Positions 1 through 7,226 of a stretch of 12,759 nt of DNA are shown piece after piece. The notes under the pieces were generated by a model, which searched no databases, was not told the origin of the DNA, and saw only the letters and a list, made by a program, of their open reading frames with translations. This DNA comes from Synergistaceae bacterium (GTDB lineage Bacteria > Synergistota > Synergistia > Synergistales > Synergistaceae), in NCBI GenBank assembly GCA_012727545.1, contig JAAYHA010000249.1, positions 1-12,759 of the forward strand. Direction: 5' to 3'. The position numbers and the translations under genes are program-made. How positions within the stretch are numbered: the first letter of the stretch is position 1; every line of letters starts with the position of its first letter.

Positions 1-116
1 GGCTGGTCATTGATCCACACAGAGATCATCCTGAAGGTGTAGTTTTCCCTTGCAAGGAGTTTCTCGACTGTGAGACCTTCTTCCCACTCTGACTGGTTCC
101 CGTTTACTATTATCAT
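1..116 (-). CDS. ThiS/MoaD-like sulfur-carrier protein, C-terminus cut by the window edge
   Basis: The last gene of the minus-strand operon; only the first 38 codons are inside the window. It starts at ATG 114-116, 13 bases after the stop of the oxidoreductase gene, with an AGGA that overlaps that stop codon. The visible protein opens with a beta-strand (MIIVNG), then EWEEGLTVEKLL and a second strand (ISVWIND). This is the opening of the ThiS/MoaD ubiquitin-like fold: strand, turn, strand, then the helix starting at the TVxxLL motif. The diagnostic C-terminal Gly-Gly lies outside the window. Family members carry a thiocarboxylate and donate sulfur to thiazole or to the dithiolene of molybdopterin. 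Next to a tungsten/molybdenum oxidoreductase the MoaD-like role is the better inference, and MoaD-like genes occur in the aor cluster of Aromatoleum. It could instead be a plain ThiS protein. Confidence 0.75.
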   Translation of the reverse strand, partial: MIIVNGNQSEWEEGLTVEKLLARENYTFRMISVWINDQ

Positions 117-129
117 TTTTGCGTCTTTC

Positions 130-2319
130 CTATGCACCCTCGAACTCATCTTCCGGCTTGAGGTGTTTCTCAAGGAGAGCCACAACTTCCGGATAGTCTA
201 TGCCAAGACGTTTTACTGTCTTCAGTGTCGGGATGCCGTTCTTGTTCCAGCCGCGGCGCTTATAGACAGCGGCCTTGAGCTGTTCCCACTGTGCGCGGCG
301 GTGCTTCTGGAGAAGGGTGATCTTTTCTTTTACCGATTTGCCTTCGATCTCCTCGCCGAATTCCTTCAGCTTGGCGTCAAAGTAGTCGGCCCTTGCCATC
401 CACTCGTCTTCCCATACAGGGCCGAGTCCGCGATCAGGAGCTTCATGGAACTTGGAAGTACCCTTGCCCATGCGAAGGTTAAAGATACGCTCGAAGTTGT
501 ACACCTTTTCAGACTGAAGGATCATTCCGTCCCTGTCGAGCGGCTTGCCTGTAATGGCGGTGTATATGCTGAGATAATTATTGAGATGCTCAGGTACTCT
601 CGCAGCTTCTATACCCTTATATTTGATGCTGTTGTCGATCGGTTCAATGTCGTTCCAGGGGAGCTTGCAGAGACCATGGAGAGAGAACCAAAGGCGGAAG
701 TTCGGGAAGAAGTAAAGGGCTTCTGCCTTGTCCTCGTATGTCGGAAGCTGCTTGTTGACCATGTCCATGAAGATCAGCCATGCTTCGTCATGCTGAGGCC
801 CTTTCAACGTAAGGAAGTATCCGCCCCACTGTGCCATGGATTCCTGGCACCTGTACTCGGAAGCCTCAAGACCCTGGCATACCATGCCGATCTTTTTCAT
901 TGTTTCGAGATCTGCGCCGTAGTTCTTTGCGTAGTATTCGCGAGCGGCTTCTATACCCCAGCCTGTGGCTACTGCGAAACTGTCTTTTCCTTCAGCCATC
1001 CGGTGGATCAGTTCCATAAGATCCTTCTTGTTGCCGAAAGTCAGTTCAAGACCATTAGTGTTTTCTTTGTTGATGAGTCCCAGTTCATAGCATTCACAAG
1101 CCCAGGCCATCGTGGTCCCGAGTGAGATCGTGTCAAGACCGTAATGGTCAGCGTAGAAATTGGCTTCTATCGTCCAGTGAGGATCGAATACCCCGACGTT
1201 GGAGCCAAGTCCGGCAGCTGTCTCATATTCGGGTCCGTCTACGACAACTTCTTTCCCCTTCCAGGGACCGGTCTGAAGCGGGAAGTGGTCTACAGCCTTT
1301 GCGCATGCCAGTGAGCATCCGTACCAGCATCCGTCCGCGGTTCCCTGGCTGAAGAGCTTGATGTACTCATGTGAACTGATGTTGTCTATGTCTTTATGGC
1401 TTCCGTACTTGTAGTTGTTTACTGGGAGCAGTTCATAGTCGTCCATGATCTCGGTAAGGTGTGCTGTACCGGCGGCACGCATCTTGCACTGGTCGTTGTC
1501 ATGGTCGTGAATGCGTTTGTGGAGGCTTACTCCGGCCTTCATGATCGTTTCAACGTCAACGGGATCATTTTCTATTCCGGTGAACTTTGTGCGTTTTACG
1601 ACAATTGCAGTAACATTCTTGTCGCAAAGGACAGTCCCGCCGCCGCCGCGACCAGCCTGCTTCAGTCTTACTGCTTTTCTGCGGACATCATAGAAGCTGA
1701 AATTGAGTCCTACTATATAGCTGGTCCTTGCGGCCATTCCTGTAGAAATTACTGATATCGTACGTTTGTCCTGCTCGTCTTTGGCGAAATAGTCATGGAG
1801 TTCTTCTGAGATGTAGTATGCATTGTTTTCTTCGATTGTCGACTCAAACACCTGGACTTTGAAATTATCTCCGTCGATAAACACAACGACAGGCCTGTCA
1901 GCCTTTCCCTGGATCTCAAGAGCATCAAAGCCCGAGAACTTCAGGAAGGGGCCAAAATAGCCGCCGGCGTTGCTGTTATATGTCTGTTTTGTCGCGGGGG
2001 AAAGAAATACAGTATATGACTTTCCGGTCCCGGGATACTGTGTTATCCCGCAGAACGGACCGCCTGCAACTACAAGTTCGTTTTCAGGATCGTCCCACTT
2101 GGTGTCCTCTTTTACTGCATCCCAGAGGAGCTTAAGACCGAATCCGCGTCCGCCGGTGAACTTTTCGATCATGTCCTCAGAAACGGGGCGTTTCTCAAAT
2201 TTATAGTTGCCGTCTTTATTTCCAAGTCCGACGTATAGGGTTTCTTTTGCGTATCCGCGGTGGATCTTAGCCGGCTCGTACGACCATTCCGATAAAAGTT
2301 TCATTTCTTTCATTTCCAT
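130..2319 (-). CDS. Aldehyde:ferredoxin oxidoreductase-family tungsto/molybdopterin enzyme
   Basis: A 729-residue member of the aldehyde ferredoxin oxidoreductase family. Known members oxidise aldehydes to acids (or reduce acids) using a bis-pterin tungsten or molybdenum centre and one [4Fe-4S] cluster, in the cytoplasm. Visible marks: the N-terminal pterin-domain motif FTGGRGFG (near 55-62), GPEYET near 363, a cysteine group at 331/335/339 (CWYGCSLAC), the first pterin-contact motif DHYGLD (391-396), and C551 in HGLC as the likely fourth cluster ligand. It ends with the usual RGW-N-GIPT segment. Two deviations stand out: the first two cysteines are spaced CX3C instead of CX2C, and the second pterin motif reads SLHGLC where the family has DxxGLC. 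It is longer than Pyrococcus AOR (about 605). I prefer ATG 2319 because AAGGAGG (2330-2336) is 10 bases upstream; the in-frame TTG at 2328 is only one base from it. The substrate cannot be read from the sequence. Confidence 0.93.
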   Translation of the reverse strand: MEMKEMKLLSEWSYEPAKIHRGYAKETLYVGLGNKDGNYKFEKRPVSEDMIEKFTGGRGFGLKLLWDAVKEDTKWDDPENELVVAGGPFCGITQYPGTGKSYTVFLSPATKQTYNSNAGGYFGPFLKFSGFDALEIQGKADRPVVVFIDGDNFKVQVFESTIEENNAYYISEELHDYFAKDEQDKRTISVISTGMAARTSYIVGLNFSFYDVRRKAVRLKQAGRGGGGTVLCDKNVTAIVVKRTKFTGIENDPVDVETIMKAGVSLHKRIHDHDNDQCKMRAAGTAHLTEIMDDYELLPVNNYKYGSHKDIDNISSHEYIKLFSQGTADGCWYGCSLACAKAVDHFPLQTGPWKGKEVVVDGPEYETAAGLGSNVGVFDPHWTIEANFYADHYGLDTISLGTTMAWACECYELGLINKENTNGLELTFGNKKDLMELIHRMAEGKDSFAVATGWGIEAAREYYAKNYGADLETMKKIGMVCQGLEASEYRCQESMAQWGGYFLTLKGPQHDEAWLIFMDMVNKQLPTYEDKAEALYFFPNFRLWFSLHGLCKLPWNDIEPIDNSIKYKGIEAARVPEHLNNYLSIYTAITGKPLDRDGMILQSEKVYNFERIFNLRMGKGTSKFHEAPDRGLGPVWEDEWMARADYFDAKLKEFGEEIEGKSVKEKITLLQKHRRAQWEQLKAAVYKRRGWNKNGIPTLKTVKRLGIDYPEVVALLEKHLKPEDEFEGA

Positions 2320-2334
2320 ATTTGTCAATCCTCC

Positions 2335-2739
2335 TTACTTTGATTCCGGTTCCGGTGTAGTAATGAGTTCCAGCGCACCAGTCGGGCATGCCTTGGCGCA
2401 GATGCCGCAAGAAATGCATTTGAATGGCTCGGTTTGTTTTGCACCGTCAAAGAACATGCTTGCTGAAGGGCAGAAACCTACACACATAAGGCAGGATGTG
2501 CACTTGTCCTTGCGGACCTGTACGATCCCGTTTGCGTCACGTTCAAGTGCTTTTGTCGGGCAGATTTCGATGCACGCCCCGCACTGGTTGCAGACGTTGA
2601 TGTTAGGATAAGTAGCTTTGTTTTCGATCTTGATCCTGGAGAGCGACGGGTTGTCTTCTTTGAACCACGCTTTGCTGCATGCGGACATGCATTCTCCGCA
2701 CTGTACGCATTTTTCCGTTCTTAACTGAAGTACTTTCAC
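2335..2739 (-). CDS. Four-cluster [4Fe-4S] ferredoxin, electron-transfer partner of the aldehyde oxidoreductase
   Basis: A 134-residue protein with 16 cysteines in four CxxCxxCxxxC groups: CVQCGECMSAC near residue 11, CNQCGACIEICP near 50, CTSCLMCVGFCP near 80 and CISCGICAKACP near 108. The last three end in Cys-Pro, typical of 2[4Fe-4S] ferredoxin domains, so it should hold four cubane clusters. There is no signal peptide or membrane segment. The start is GTG 2737-2739, with AGGAGG (2748-2753) eight bases upstream. Its TAA stop overlaps the Shine-Dalgarno of the oxidoreductase gene, 15 bases before that gene's ATG, so the two are very likely cotranscribed and translationally linked. By analogy with the AorA subunit of Aromatoleum-type enzymes it probably carries electrons between the pterin enzyme and ferredoxin or another carrier; that role is inferred from context. 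Confidence 0.92.
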   Translation of the reverse strand: MKVLQLRTEKCVQCGECMSACSKAWFKEDNPSLSRIKIENKATYPNINVCNQCGACIEICPTKALERDANGIVQVRKDKCTSCLMCVGFCPSASMFFDGAKQTEPFKCISCGICAKACPTGALELITTPEPESK

Positions 2740-2824
2740 ACAAAATCCCTCCTGATTATATTATTACTGTCTATCTGAGACCAACAATCATTAGAAGAGA
2801 CTGCTAGCCTTCCCCAATATCAAA

Positions 2825-2854
2825 ATTTTAACATATATTTCATAATGTTGTGCA
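2825..2854 (-). promoter_or_regulatory. Candidate promoter of the ferredoxin-oxidoreductase operon (weak)
   Basis: Reading the minus strand, TGCACA (2849-2854) and TAAAAT (2825-2830) are 18 bases apart, and a TG one base before the -10 gives an extended -10. Transcripts would have a leader of about 80 bases. A second candidate lies farther out: TTGTGA (2903-2908), 18 bases, TATAGT (2879-2884). Neither is strong and I cannot choose between them. I saw no convincing sigma-54 element. Confidence 0.3.
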
Positions 2855-3155
2855 GAATTTCACTATTTTTATAACGCAACTATAGTTTTTGCTCACTTCT
2901 GTTCACAAAAAAACAGGGGATAATAAGGCAGTAGGTTATCGGAAAATTGTTGTCAGGCCTTGATGTTCGTTGATTTAGCAAAAATTTAATATTTAAGATG
3001 TAAGACGAAACGTAATTTTTATGATTTTGACCTGTTCTCAATGATAAGTTCATTTAAATAAACTTGGTCCACCGACCGCCGGTTTGTAAAACTGCATGCC
3101 AAAAGTTCTTCGATAATAGTTATTTTCCTGGCTTCTTGTTTGCTCATTTTTATTT

Positions 3156-3190
3156 TCATCCTCTCATTTTATCTCTATACGAGGGGATGA
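3156..3190. repeat. Imperfect inverted repeat, 10-bp arms
   Basis: TCATCCTCTC (3156-3165) can pair with GAGGGGATGA (3181-3190) with one G-U pair, around a 15-base AT-rich loop. No T-run follows directly on either strand, so it does not look like a terminator. It could be an operator, a transcript hairpin or chance in AT-rich DNA. Confidence 0.35.
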
Positions 3191-3254
3191 CATTTTCCCT
3201 GACGAGTTGTGACATGACAATATCGCTGATCAACAACAAAAAATAAATACCTTC

Positions 3255-3283
3255 TTGCCAAAGATCGAACTTACTGATAAAAT
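3255..3283 (+). promoter_or_regulatory. Promoter of tRNA-Leu
   Basis: TTGCCA (3255-3260), a 17-base spacer and TAAAAT (3278-3283), each one base off the sigma-70 consensus, with TG one base before the -10 (extended -10). The start would be near 3290, leaving about 35 bases of 5' leader for RNase P to remove. A poorer alternative, TTGCAA (3292-3297) with TAATAT (3315-3320), would start almost at the tRNA itself. Confidence 0.65.
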
Positions 3284-3300
3284 CCACTGCGTTGCAAGGT

Positions 3301-3319
3301 TATTAAGTCGATCTTAATA
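3301..3319 (+). repeat. Short hairpin in the tRNA leader
   Basis: TATTAAG (3301-3307) pairs perfectly with CTTAATA (3313-3319) around a five-base TCGAT loop. It ends six bases before the mature tRNA, inside the predicted precursor leader. It may shape precursor folding, or it may be chance in AT-rich DNA. Confidence 0.4.
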
Positions 3320-3325
3320 TCAGAG

Positions 3326-3412
3326 GTCGGGGTGGCGGAACTGGTAGACGCGCTGGATTCAGGATCCAGTGGGCTAACGCCCATAGGGGTTCAATTCCCC
3401 TCCTCGACACCA
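3326..3412 (+). tRNA. tRNA-Leu (anticodon CAG)
   Basis: A complete class II tRNA of 87 bases with the CCA tail encoded (3410-3412). The acceptor stem is GTCGGGG (3326-3332) with CCTCGAC (3402-3408), one G-U pair, and discriminator A 3409. The D-arm carries the GG of the loop (CTGGTAGA). The anticodon arm is CTGGA/TCCAG with loop TTCAGGA and anticodon CAG at 3360-3362, reading CUG. A long variable arm (GGGC/GCCC) follows, as expected for leucine, then the T-arm AGGGG/CCCCT with loop TTCAATT. It stands as a single gene with its own promoter and terminator. Confidence 0.97.
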
Positions 3413-3428
3413 ATCAAATCAAAAACAG

Positions 3429-3462
3429 GCGACACCTGTCTATTGACAGTTGTCGCTTTTTT
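3429..3462 (+). terminator. Rho-independent terminator after tRNA-Leu
   Basis: GCGACACCTGTC (3429-3440) pairs with GACAGTTGTCGC (3445-3456) in a 12-position stem with one C-U mismatch, around a TATT loop, followed by six T (3457-3462). It begins 17 bases after the tRNA CCA end. The loop and 3' arm also contain the -35 box of rpoB, and the T-run lies in that promoter's spacer. Confidence 0.9.
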
Positions 3463-3470
3463 GCTATAAT
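3443..3470 (+). promoter_or_regulatory. rpoB promoter, perfect -35 and -10 boxes
   Basis: TTGACA (3443-3448) and TATAAT (3465-3470) are both perfect sigma-70 hexamers, 16 bases apart. The start should fall near 3475-3479, giving an rpoB leader of about 50 bases. This also rules out an rpoB start at 3450, which would lie inside the promoter. Confidence 0.88.
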
Positions 3471-3477
3471 ACCCATT

Positions 3478-3491
3478 TGTACGATTGTACA
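3478..3491 (+). repeat. Palindrome at the predicted rpoB transcription start
   Basis: TGTAC, a four-base GATT loop, then GTACA: a perfect 5-bp inverted repeat just after the -10 box. It would form a hairpin at the extreme 5' end of the mRNA, or it could be an operator half-site pair. Confidence 0.4.
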
Positions 3492-3513
3492 TTCTTACCA
3501 AATATTCCATTCA

Positions 3514-3527
3514 GGGAGGTTGCTCCC
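3514..3527 (+). promoter_or_regulatory. Hairpin enclosing the rpoB ribosome-binding site
   Basis: GGGAG (3514-3518) pairs perfectly with CTCCC (3523-3527) around a GTTG loop, ending directly before ATG 3528. The 5' arm plus first loop base is the Shine-Dalgarno GGGAGG (3514-3519), eight bases from the start codon. When folded the site would be largely masked. Whether it regulates translation is inference. Confidence 0.5.
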
Positions 3528-6500
3528 ATGCAGGTAATGACTCCATCTGGCAAGGCTTTTGAGCAGCGCAAGGTTTTTGGAAAGGAAAAAAATCTAATCG
3601 CTCTACCGGATCTTGTTGAAGTCCAGCGCAATTCATATCAGTGGTTTTTTCAGTCTGATACTGATCCTGACGCTAGGAATTCACAAGGTCTGCAGGAACT
3701 TTTCGATGAGGTTTTTCCCATCGAAAGTTACGACGGTTCATTTGCCCTTGAATTCGTAAGATACTATGTCGATCCGGTAGTTATGAGTCTGGATGAGGCG
3801 CGCAGCAGGGACCTTACATGGTCGAGACCTCTGCGTGCGACGATTCGGCTGGCTAACAGGAAGACACGCGAGATCAAGGAAGAGGAAATCTACCTCGGTG
3901 ATTTCCCCGCAATGACAGAAAGAGGAACATTCATAATCAACGGCACTGAGCGTGTCGTTGTTAATCAACTTGCAAGATCTGCAGGTGTTTATTTAAGCGC
4001 TGAACTTGGTATTCCGGGGCAGGAATCATTTTTGGCAAAACTGATTCCGGATCGCGGAGCGTGGATCGAATTTGACCTTGCTCCGGGAGAGGTACTTTCG
4101 GTAAAGATCGACAACAGGAAAAAAATACCTGTCACTTTGATGTTGAGAGCTTTCGGCATCCAGACAACGGATGAGCTTCTTGCTCTCTTTGGAGCGAAAG
4201 AAGTTGAAAGAGATCTTGTTGAAGATGAAGTAAAAGGCATGCTCCTGGCAGAAGCTATTGTTTCCGGTGAGGGCGATGGCGCAATTGCCATCCCTAAGAA
4301 TAAAAGGCTTACTAAAGAGGATCTTGAAGCACTTTGGGAGAGCGGCCGGACGAAAATATGGGTATGGGATGTTGATCCAGCCATATCTGCCACCATAGAA
4401 AGAGACAACACGGCCACGCCGGATGCGGCAATGCTTGAACTCTTCCGTAAACTTAGGCCAAACGAACCGGCCCGTATGGAAAATGCGAGAGAGTACATAA
4501 ACAGCATTTTCTTCGATCCCCGCAGATATAATCTGGGCAGGGTCGGAAGATATAAGATCAACAGAAGGCTGAACCTTGACATTCCAAGCACGGAACGCCT
4601 TCTTACAGTTGAGGACATTGTATCGATAATAAAAGGGTTGATAAGGCTCCGCGAAGGAAACGAACATATGGACGACATCGACCATCTCGGAAACAGAAGG
4701 GTCCGTGCCGTTGGAGAGCTTCTCCAAAATCAGGTGCGTATTGGCCTTCTGAGAATGGAAAGGATCGCAAGGGAACGTATGACAACGACCCCTGATCTTG
4801 CTACAGCGATGGCCAAGGACCTTATCAATGTCAGGCCCATATCCGCTGCACTGCGGGAATTTTTTGGTTCCGGCCAGCTTTCACAGTTTATGGATCAGAC
4901 CAACCCGCTTGCTGAGCTTACTCACCGTCGTCGTCTTTCGGCTCTCGGGCCCGGAGGCCTGAGCAGAGAAAGAGCAGGATTTGAAGCTCGTGACGTTCAC
5001 CATACCCACTATGGAAGGGTCTGTCCGATAGAAACTCCTGAAGGTCCTAATATTGGACTGGTAACTTCTCTTGCGACTTTTGCAAGGATCAATGAATATG
5101 GTTTCCTTGTATGCCCGAGGAGAAAAGTAGTGAACGGAATGCTTACCGACGAGATAGTATACCTTTCCGCGGATGACGAAGACGAGTACTATGTCGGACG
5201 TGCTGATACTCCTATCTCTGAAGAAGGACACGTCCTGCCAACAGACGGCGGTACAGGCATATATGTCAGGCACCACGACAACACGATAGAGATCCTGCCT
5301 GAGCAGCTGCAGTATATGGACATATCTCCTAAGCAGATCGTTTCCATCTCAACTGCACTGATCCCATTCCTTGAACATGACGACGCCAACAGGGCGTTGA
5401 TGGGATCCAACATGCAGAGACAGGCAGTTCCTCTTGTTTTCCCCGATTCACCTATAGTTGGCACAGGCATTGAGCACCGTATTGCGAAGGACTCTGGGTC
5501 ATGCTCTGTATCAAAAAGGGCGGGCACGGTCACGTATGTAGATTCCGACCGTATAGAGATAACGACAGAAGACAATGACAAAGACATCTATTCGATGCCC
5601 AAATTCAGGCGCTCTAACCAGGGTACCATTATCCACCAGAAGCCCATCGTTACGAATGGTCAGCAGATAGATGCCGGCGAGGTCATAGCTGACGGTCAGG
5701 CATGCTATGGAGGAGAACTGGCTCTGGGAAGAAATGTTCTGGTAGCTTTTGTTTCATGGGAGGGCTACAACTTTGAAGATGCCATACTCCTCAGTCAGAA
5801 ATTGGTAAAAGAGGATTTTTACACCTCTATACATATAGAAGAGTATGAAGTCGAATCACGTGATACTAAACTTGGTCCTGAAGAAATTTCAAGAGACATC
5901 CCCAACGTCGGAGAAGACGCGCTTAAAAATCTTGACGAAGACGGTATCGTCAGAATAGGCGCGGAAGTCAAGGCAGGAGACATCCTTGTAGGTAAAGTAA
6001 CGCCCAAGGGCGAATCAGACCAGTCTCCCGAAGAAAAACTTTTAAGAGCGATATTCGGAGAAAAGGCACGCGAAGTTCGCGATACCTGCTTGAGGGTCCC
6101 CCACGGCGAAGGCGGAAAAGTAGTAGAGATAAAGAGGCTCTCAAGGGATAAGAACAGCGAAGACATGAGCCCGGGTGTCAATGAGGTCGTTAAGGTCTAT
6201 GTAGCTCAGTTCCGTAAGATCACCGAAGGTGACAAGATGGCAGGACGCCACGGAAACAAGGGGGTAGTTTCAAGGATAATGGCTGAGGAAGACATGCCTT
6301 ATCTTTCAGACGGTACGCCTGTTGACGTTGTCCTCAACCCACTGGGAGTTCCGAGCCGAATGAACCTCGGACAGGTGCTCGAGACAGTAATGGGCTTTGT
6401 CGCAATGCAGAATGGCTGGAAGGTCGTTACTCCCGTCTTTGAATCCGCTACGGCAGAAGATCTTATGCCTTACGTTAAAGAGATCCAGAGCACAAAATAT

Positions 6501-7226
6501 CCCGAGATGAGAGATGACTGCAAGATCACACTTTTTGACGGCAGAACAGGTGAGCCGATGGCCAACAAGGTCGCAGTAGGAGTTATGTACATGCTCAAAC
6601 TGATACATCTTGTTGACGACAAGATCCATGCGCGTTCTATAGGGCCGTACAGCCTGATCACACAGCAGCCATTGGGAGGAAAGACCCAGTTCGGAGGCCA
6701 GAGGTTTGGTGAAATGGAAGTCTGGGCTCTTGAAGGATATGGAGCCGCACACATGCTCCAGGAAATGCTTACGGTAAAATCCGACGACATCAGAGGTAGG
6801 CTTAAGACCTACGAACGAATCGTCAAAGGCGAAAATCTTGCCAAGCCGGGCGTTCCGGAAAGCTTCAGGGTCCTTATCAAAGAACTTCAGGGACTTGGAC
6901 TGGACGTTGAGATCAAATACTCAGACGGTTCATTCGGAGAACTTGTGCTCTCTGAAGAAGATGATGACAACGGCAGGGAATCCAGACGCCATGTCTCATT
7001 CAAGCCTGATTCTACAGTGGACAGCCTGGAGGAAGATTTTGGTTTGAGCCGTCCATCGAAGTCATTGTCAGATAAGGATCTTTTCCATGAGCATGCGGCC
7101 GAATACAGCTCCATAGAGCTGCATGAGACAGATGCAGAAAAAGAAGCAGAAGTGCTTAGGGATGGAGATACGGATCTCTTTAGTGATGTTGCTCCTAAAA
7201 AGATCGACCAGGGGGATGATATCTAA
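3528..7226 (+). CDS. rpoB: DNA-directed RNA polymerase subunit beta
   Basis: A 1232-residue beta subunit of the core RNA polymerase. Start ATG 3528 is set by the Shine-Dalgarno and by the promoter at 3443-3470. The rifampicin-pocket segment (447-474, E. coli number minus 60) keeps Q453, D456, H466, R469, S471 and L473. It has T458 and A462 where E. coli has N518 and S522, and V512 where E. coli has I572; A at the 522 position is normal in other sensitive bacteria. The active-centre motif GDKMAGRHGNKG is at 901-912 (lysines K903 and K911), and GGKTQFGGQRFGEMEVWAL lies near the C-terminus. The large E. coli insertion just before GDKMAGRHGNKG is absent, and only a short insert is present in the lobe. 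After the conserved end (near residue 1130) an acidic, low-complexity tail of about 95 residues follows. It overlaps rpoC by one base. Confidence 0.99.
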   Translation: MQVMTPSGKAFEQRKVFGKEKNLIALPDLVEVQRNSYQWFFQSDTDPDARNSQGLQELFDEVFPIESYDGSFALEFVRYYVDPVVMSLDEARSRDLTWSRPLRATIRLANRKTREIKEEEIYLGDFPAMTERGTFIINGTERVVVNQLARSAGVYLSAELGIPGQESFLAKLIPDRGAWIEFDLAPGEVLSVKIDNRKKIPVTLMLRAFGIQTTDELLALFGAKEVERDLVEDEVKGMLLAEAIVSGEGDGAIAIPKNKRLTKEDLEALWESGRTKIWVWDVDPAISATIERDNTATPDAAMLELFRKLRPNEPARMENAREYINSIFFDPRRYNLGRVGRYKINRRLNLDIPSTERLLTVEDIVSIIKGLIRLREGNEHMDDIDHLGNRRVRAVGELLQNQVRIGLLRMERIARERMTTTPDLATAMAKDLINVRPISAALREFFGSGQLSQFMDQTNPLAELTHRRRLSALGPGGLSRERAGFEARDVHHTHYGRVCPIETPEGPNIGLVTSLATFARINEYGFLVCPRRKVVNGMLTDEIVYLSADDEDEYYVGRADTPISEEGHVLPTDGGTGIYVRHHDNTIEILPEQLQYMDISPKQIVSISTALIPFLEHDDANRALMGSNMQRQAVPLVFPDSPIVGTGIEHRIAKDSGSCSVSKRAGTVTYVDSDRIEITTEDNDKDIYSMPKFRRSNQGTIIHQKPIVTNGQQIDAGEVIADGQACYGGELALGRNVLVAFVSWEGYNFEDAILLSQKLVKEDFYTSIHIEEYEVESRDTKLGPEEISRDIPNVGEDALKNLDEDGIVRIGAEVKAGDILVGKVTPKGESDQSPEEKLLRAIFGEKAREVRDTCLRVPHGEGGKVVEIKRLSRDKNSEDMSPGVNEVVKVYVAQFRKITEGDKMAGRHGNKGVVSRIMAEEDMPYLSDGTPVDVVLNPLGVPSRMNLGQVLETVMGFVAMQNGWKVVTPVFESATAEDLMPYVKEIQSTKYPEMRDDCKITLFDGRTGEPMANKVAVGVMYMLKLIHLVDDKIHARSIGPYSLITQQPLGGKTQFGGQRFGEMEVWALEGYGAAHMLQEMLTVKSDDIRGRLKTYERIVKGENLAKPGVPESFRVLIKELQGLGLDVEIKYSDGSFGELVLSEEDDDNGRESRRHVSFKPDSTVDSLEEDFGLSRPSKSLSDKDLFHEHAAEYSSIELHETDAEKEAEVLRDGDTDLFSDVAPKKIDQGDDI

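Larger units (their letters stand above)
2740..3254. other. Divergent AT-rich intergenic region without a recognisable gene
   Basis: About 515 bases between the ferredoxin start and the tRNA promoter. It holds the ferredoxin ribosome-binding site, the weak minus-strand promoter candidates and one inverted repeat (3156-3190). The only plus-strand reading frame of note (3064-3246, 60 codons) has no ribosome-binding site and no family resemblance that I can see. Poly-A and poly-T runs are common. I see no tRNA, rRNA, riboswitch or mobile-element remnant. Confidence 0.6.

Noticed and set aside
70..1125. A 351-codon open frame on the plus strand opposite the aldehyde oxidoreductase gene
   Set aside because: It lies wholly antisense to a clearly conserved enzyme, has no recognisable family and no ribosome-binding site, and is best explained by codon bias of the real gene.
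3064..3246. A 60-codon plus-strand frame in the intergenic region
   Set aside because: No Shine-Dalgarno, AT-rich random composition, crosses the inverted repeat and gives no recognisable protein.
3450..3527. An extended rpoB start 26 codons upstream
   Set aside because: It would begin inside the promoter spacer, before the predicted transcription start; the extra residues do not resemble beta, while ATG 3528 has a good ribosome-binding site.
3989..4727. Two overlapping minus-strand frames of about 230 codons inside rpoB
   Set aside because: Antisense to conserved beta sequence, low-complexity Ser-rich composition, no family resemblance.
4860..5064. Natural rifampicin resistance from the changes at the N518, S522 and I572 positions
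   Set aside because: The key contact residues Q513, D516, H526, R529, S531 and L533 (E. coli numbering) are all present, and Ala at 522 occurs in sensitive bacteria; no claim can be made.
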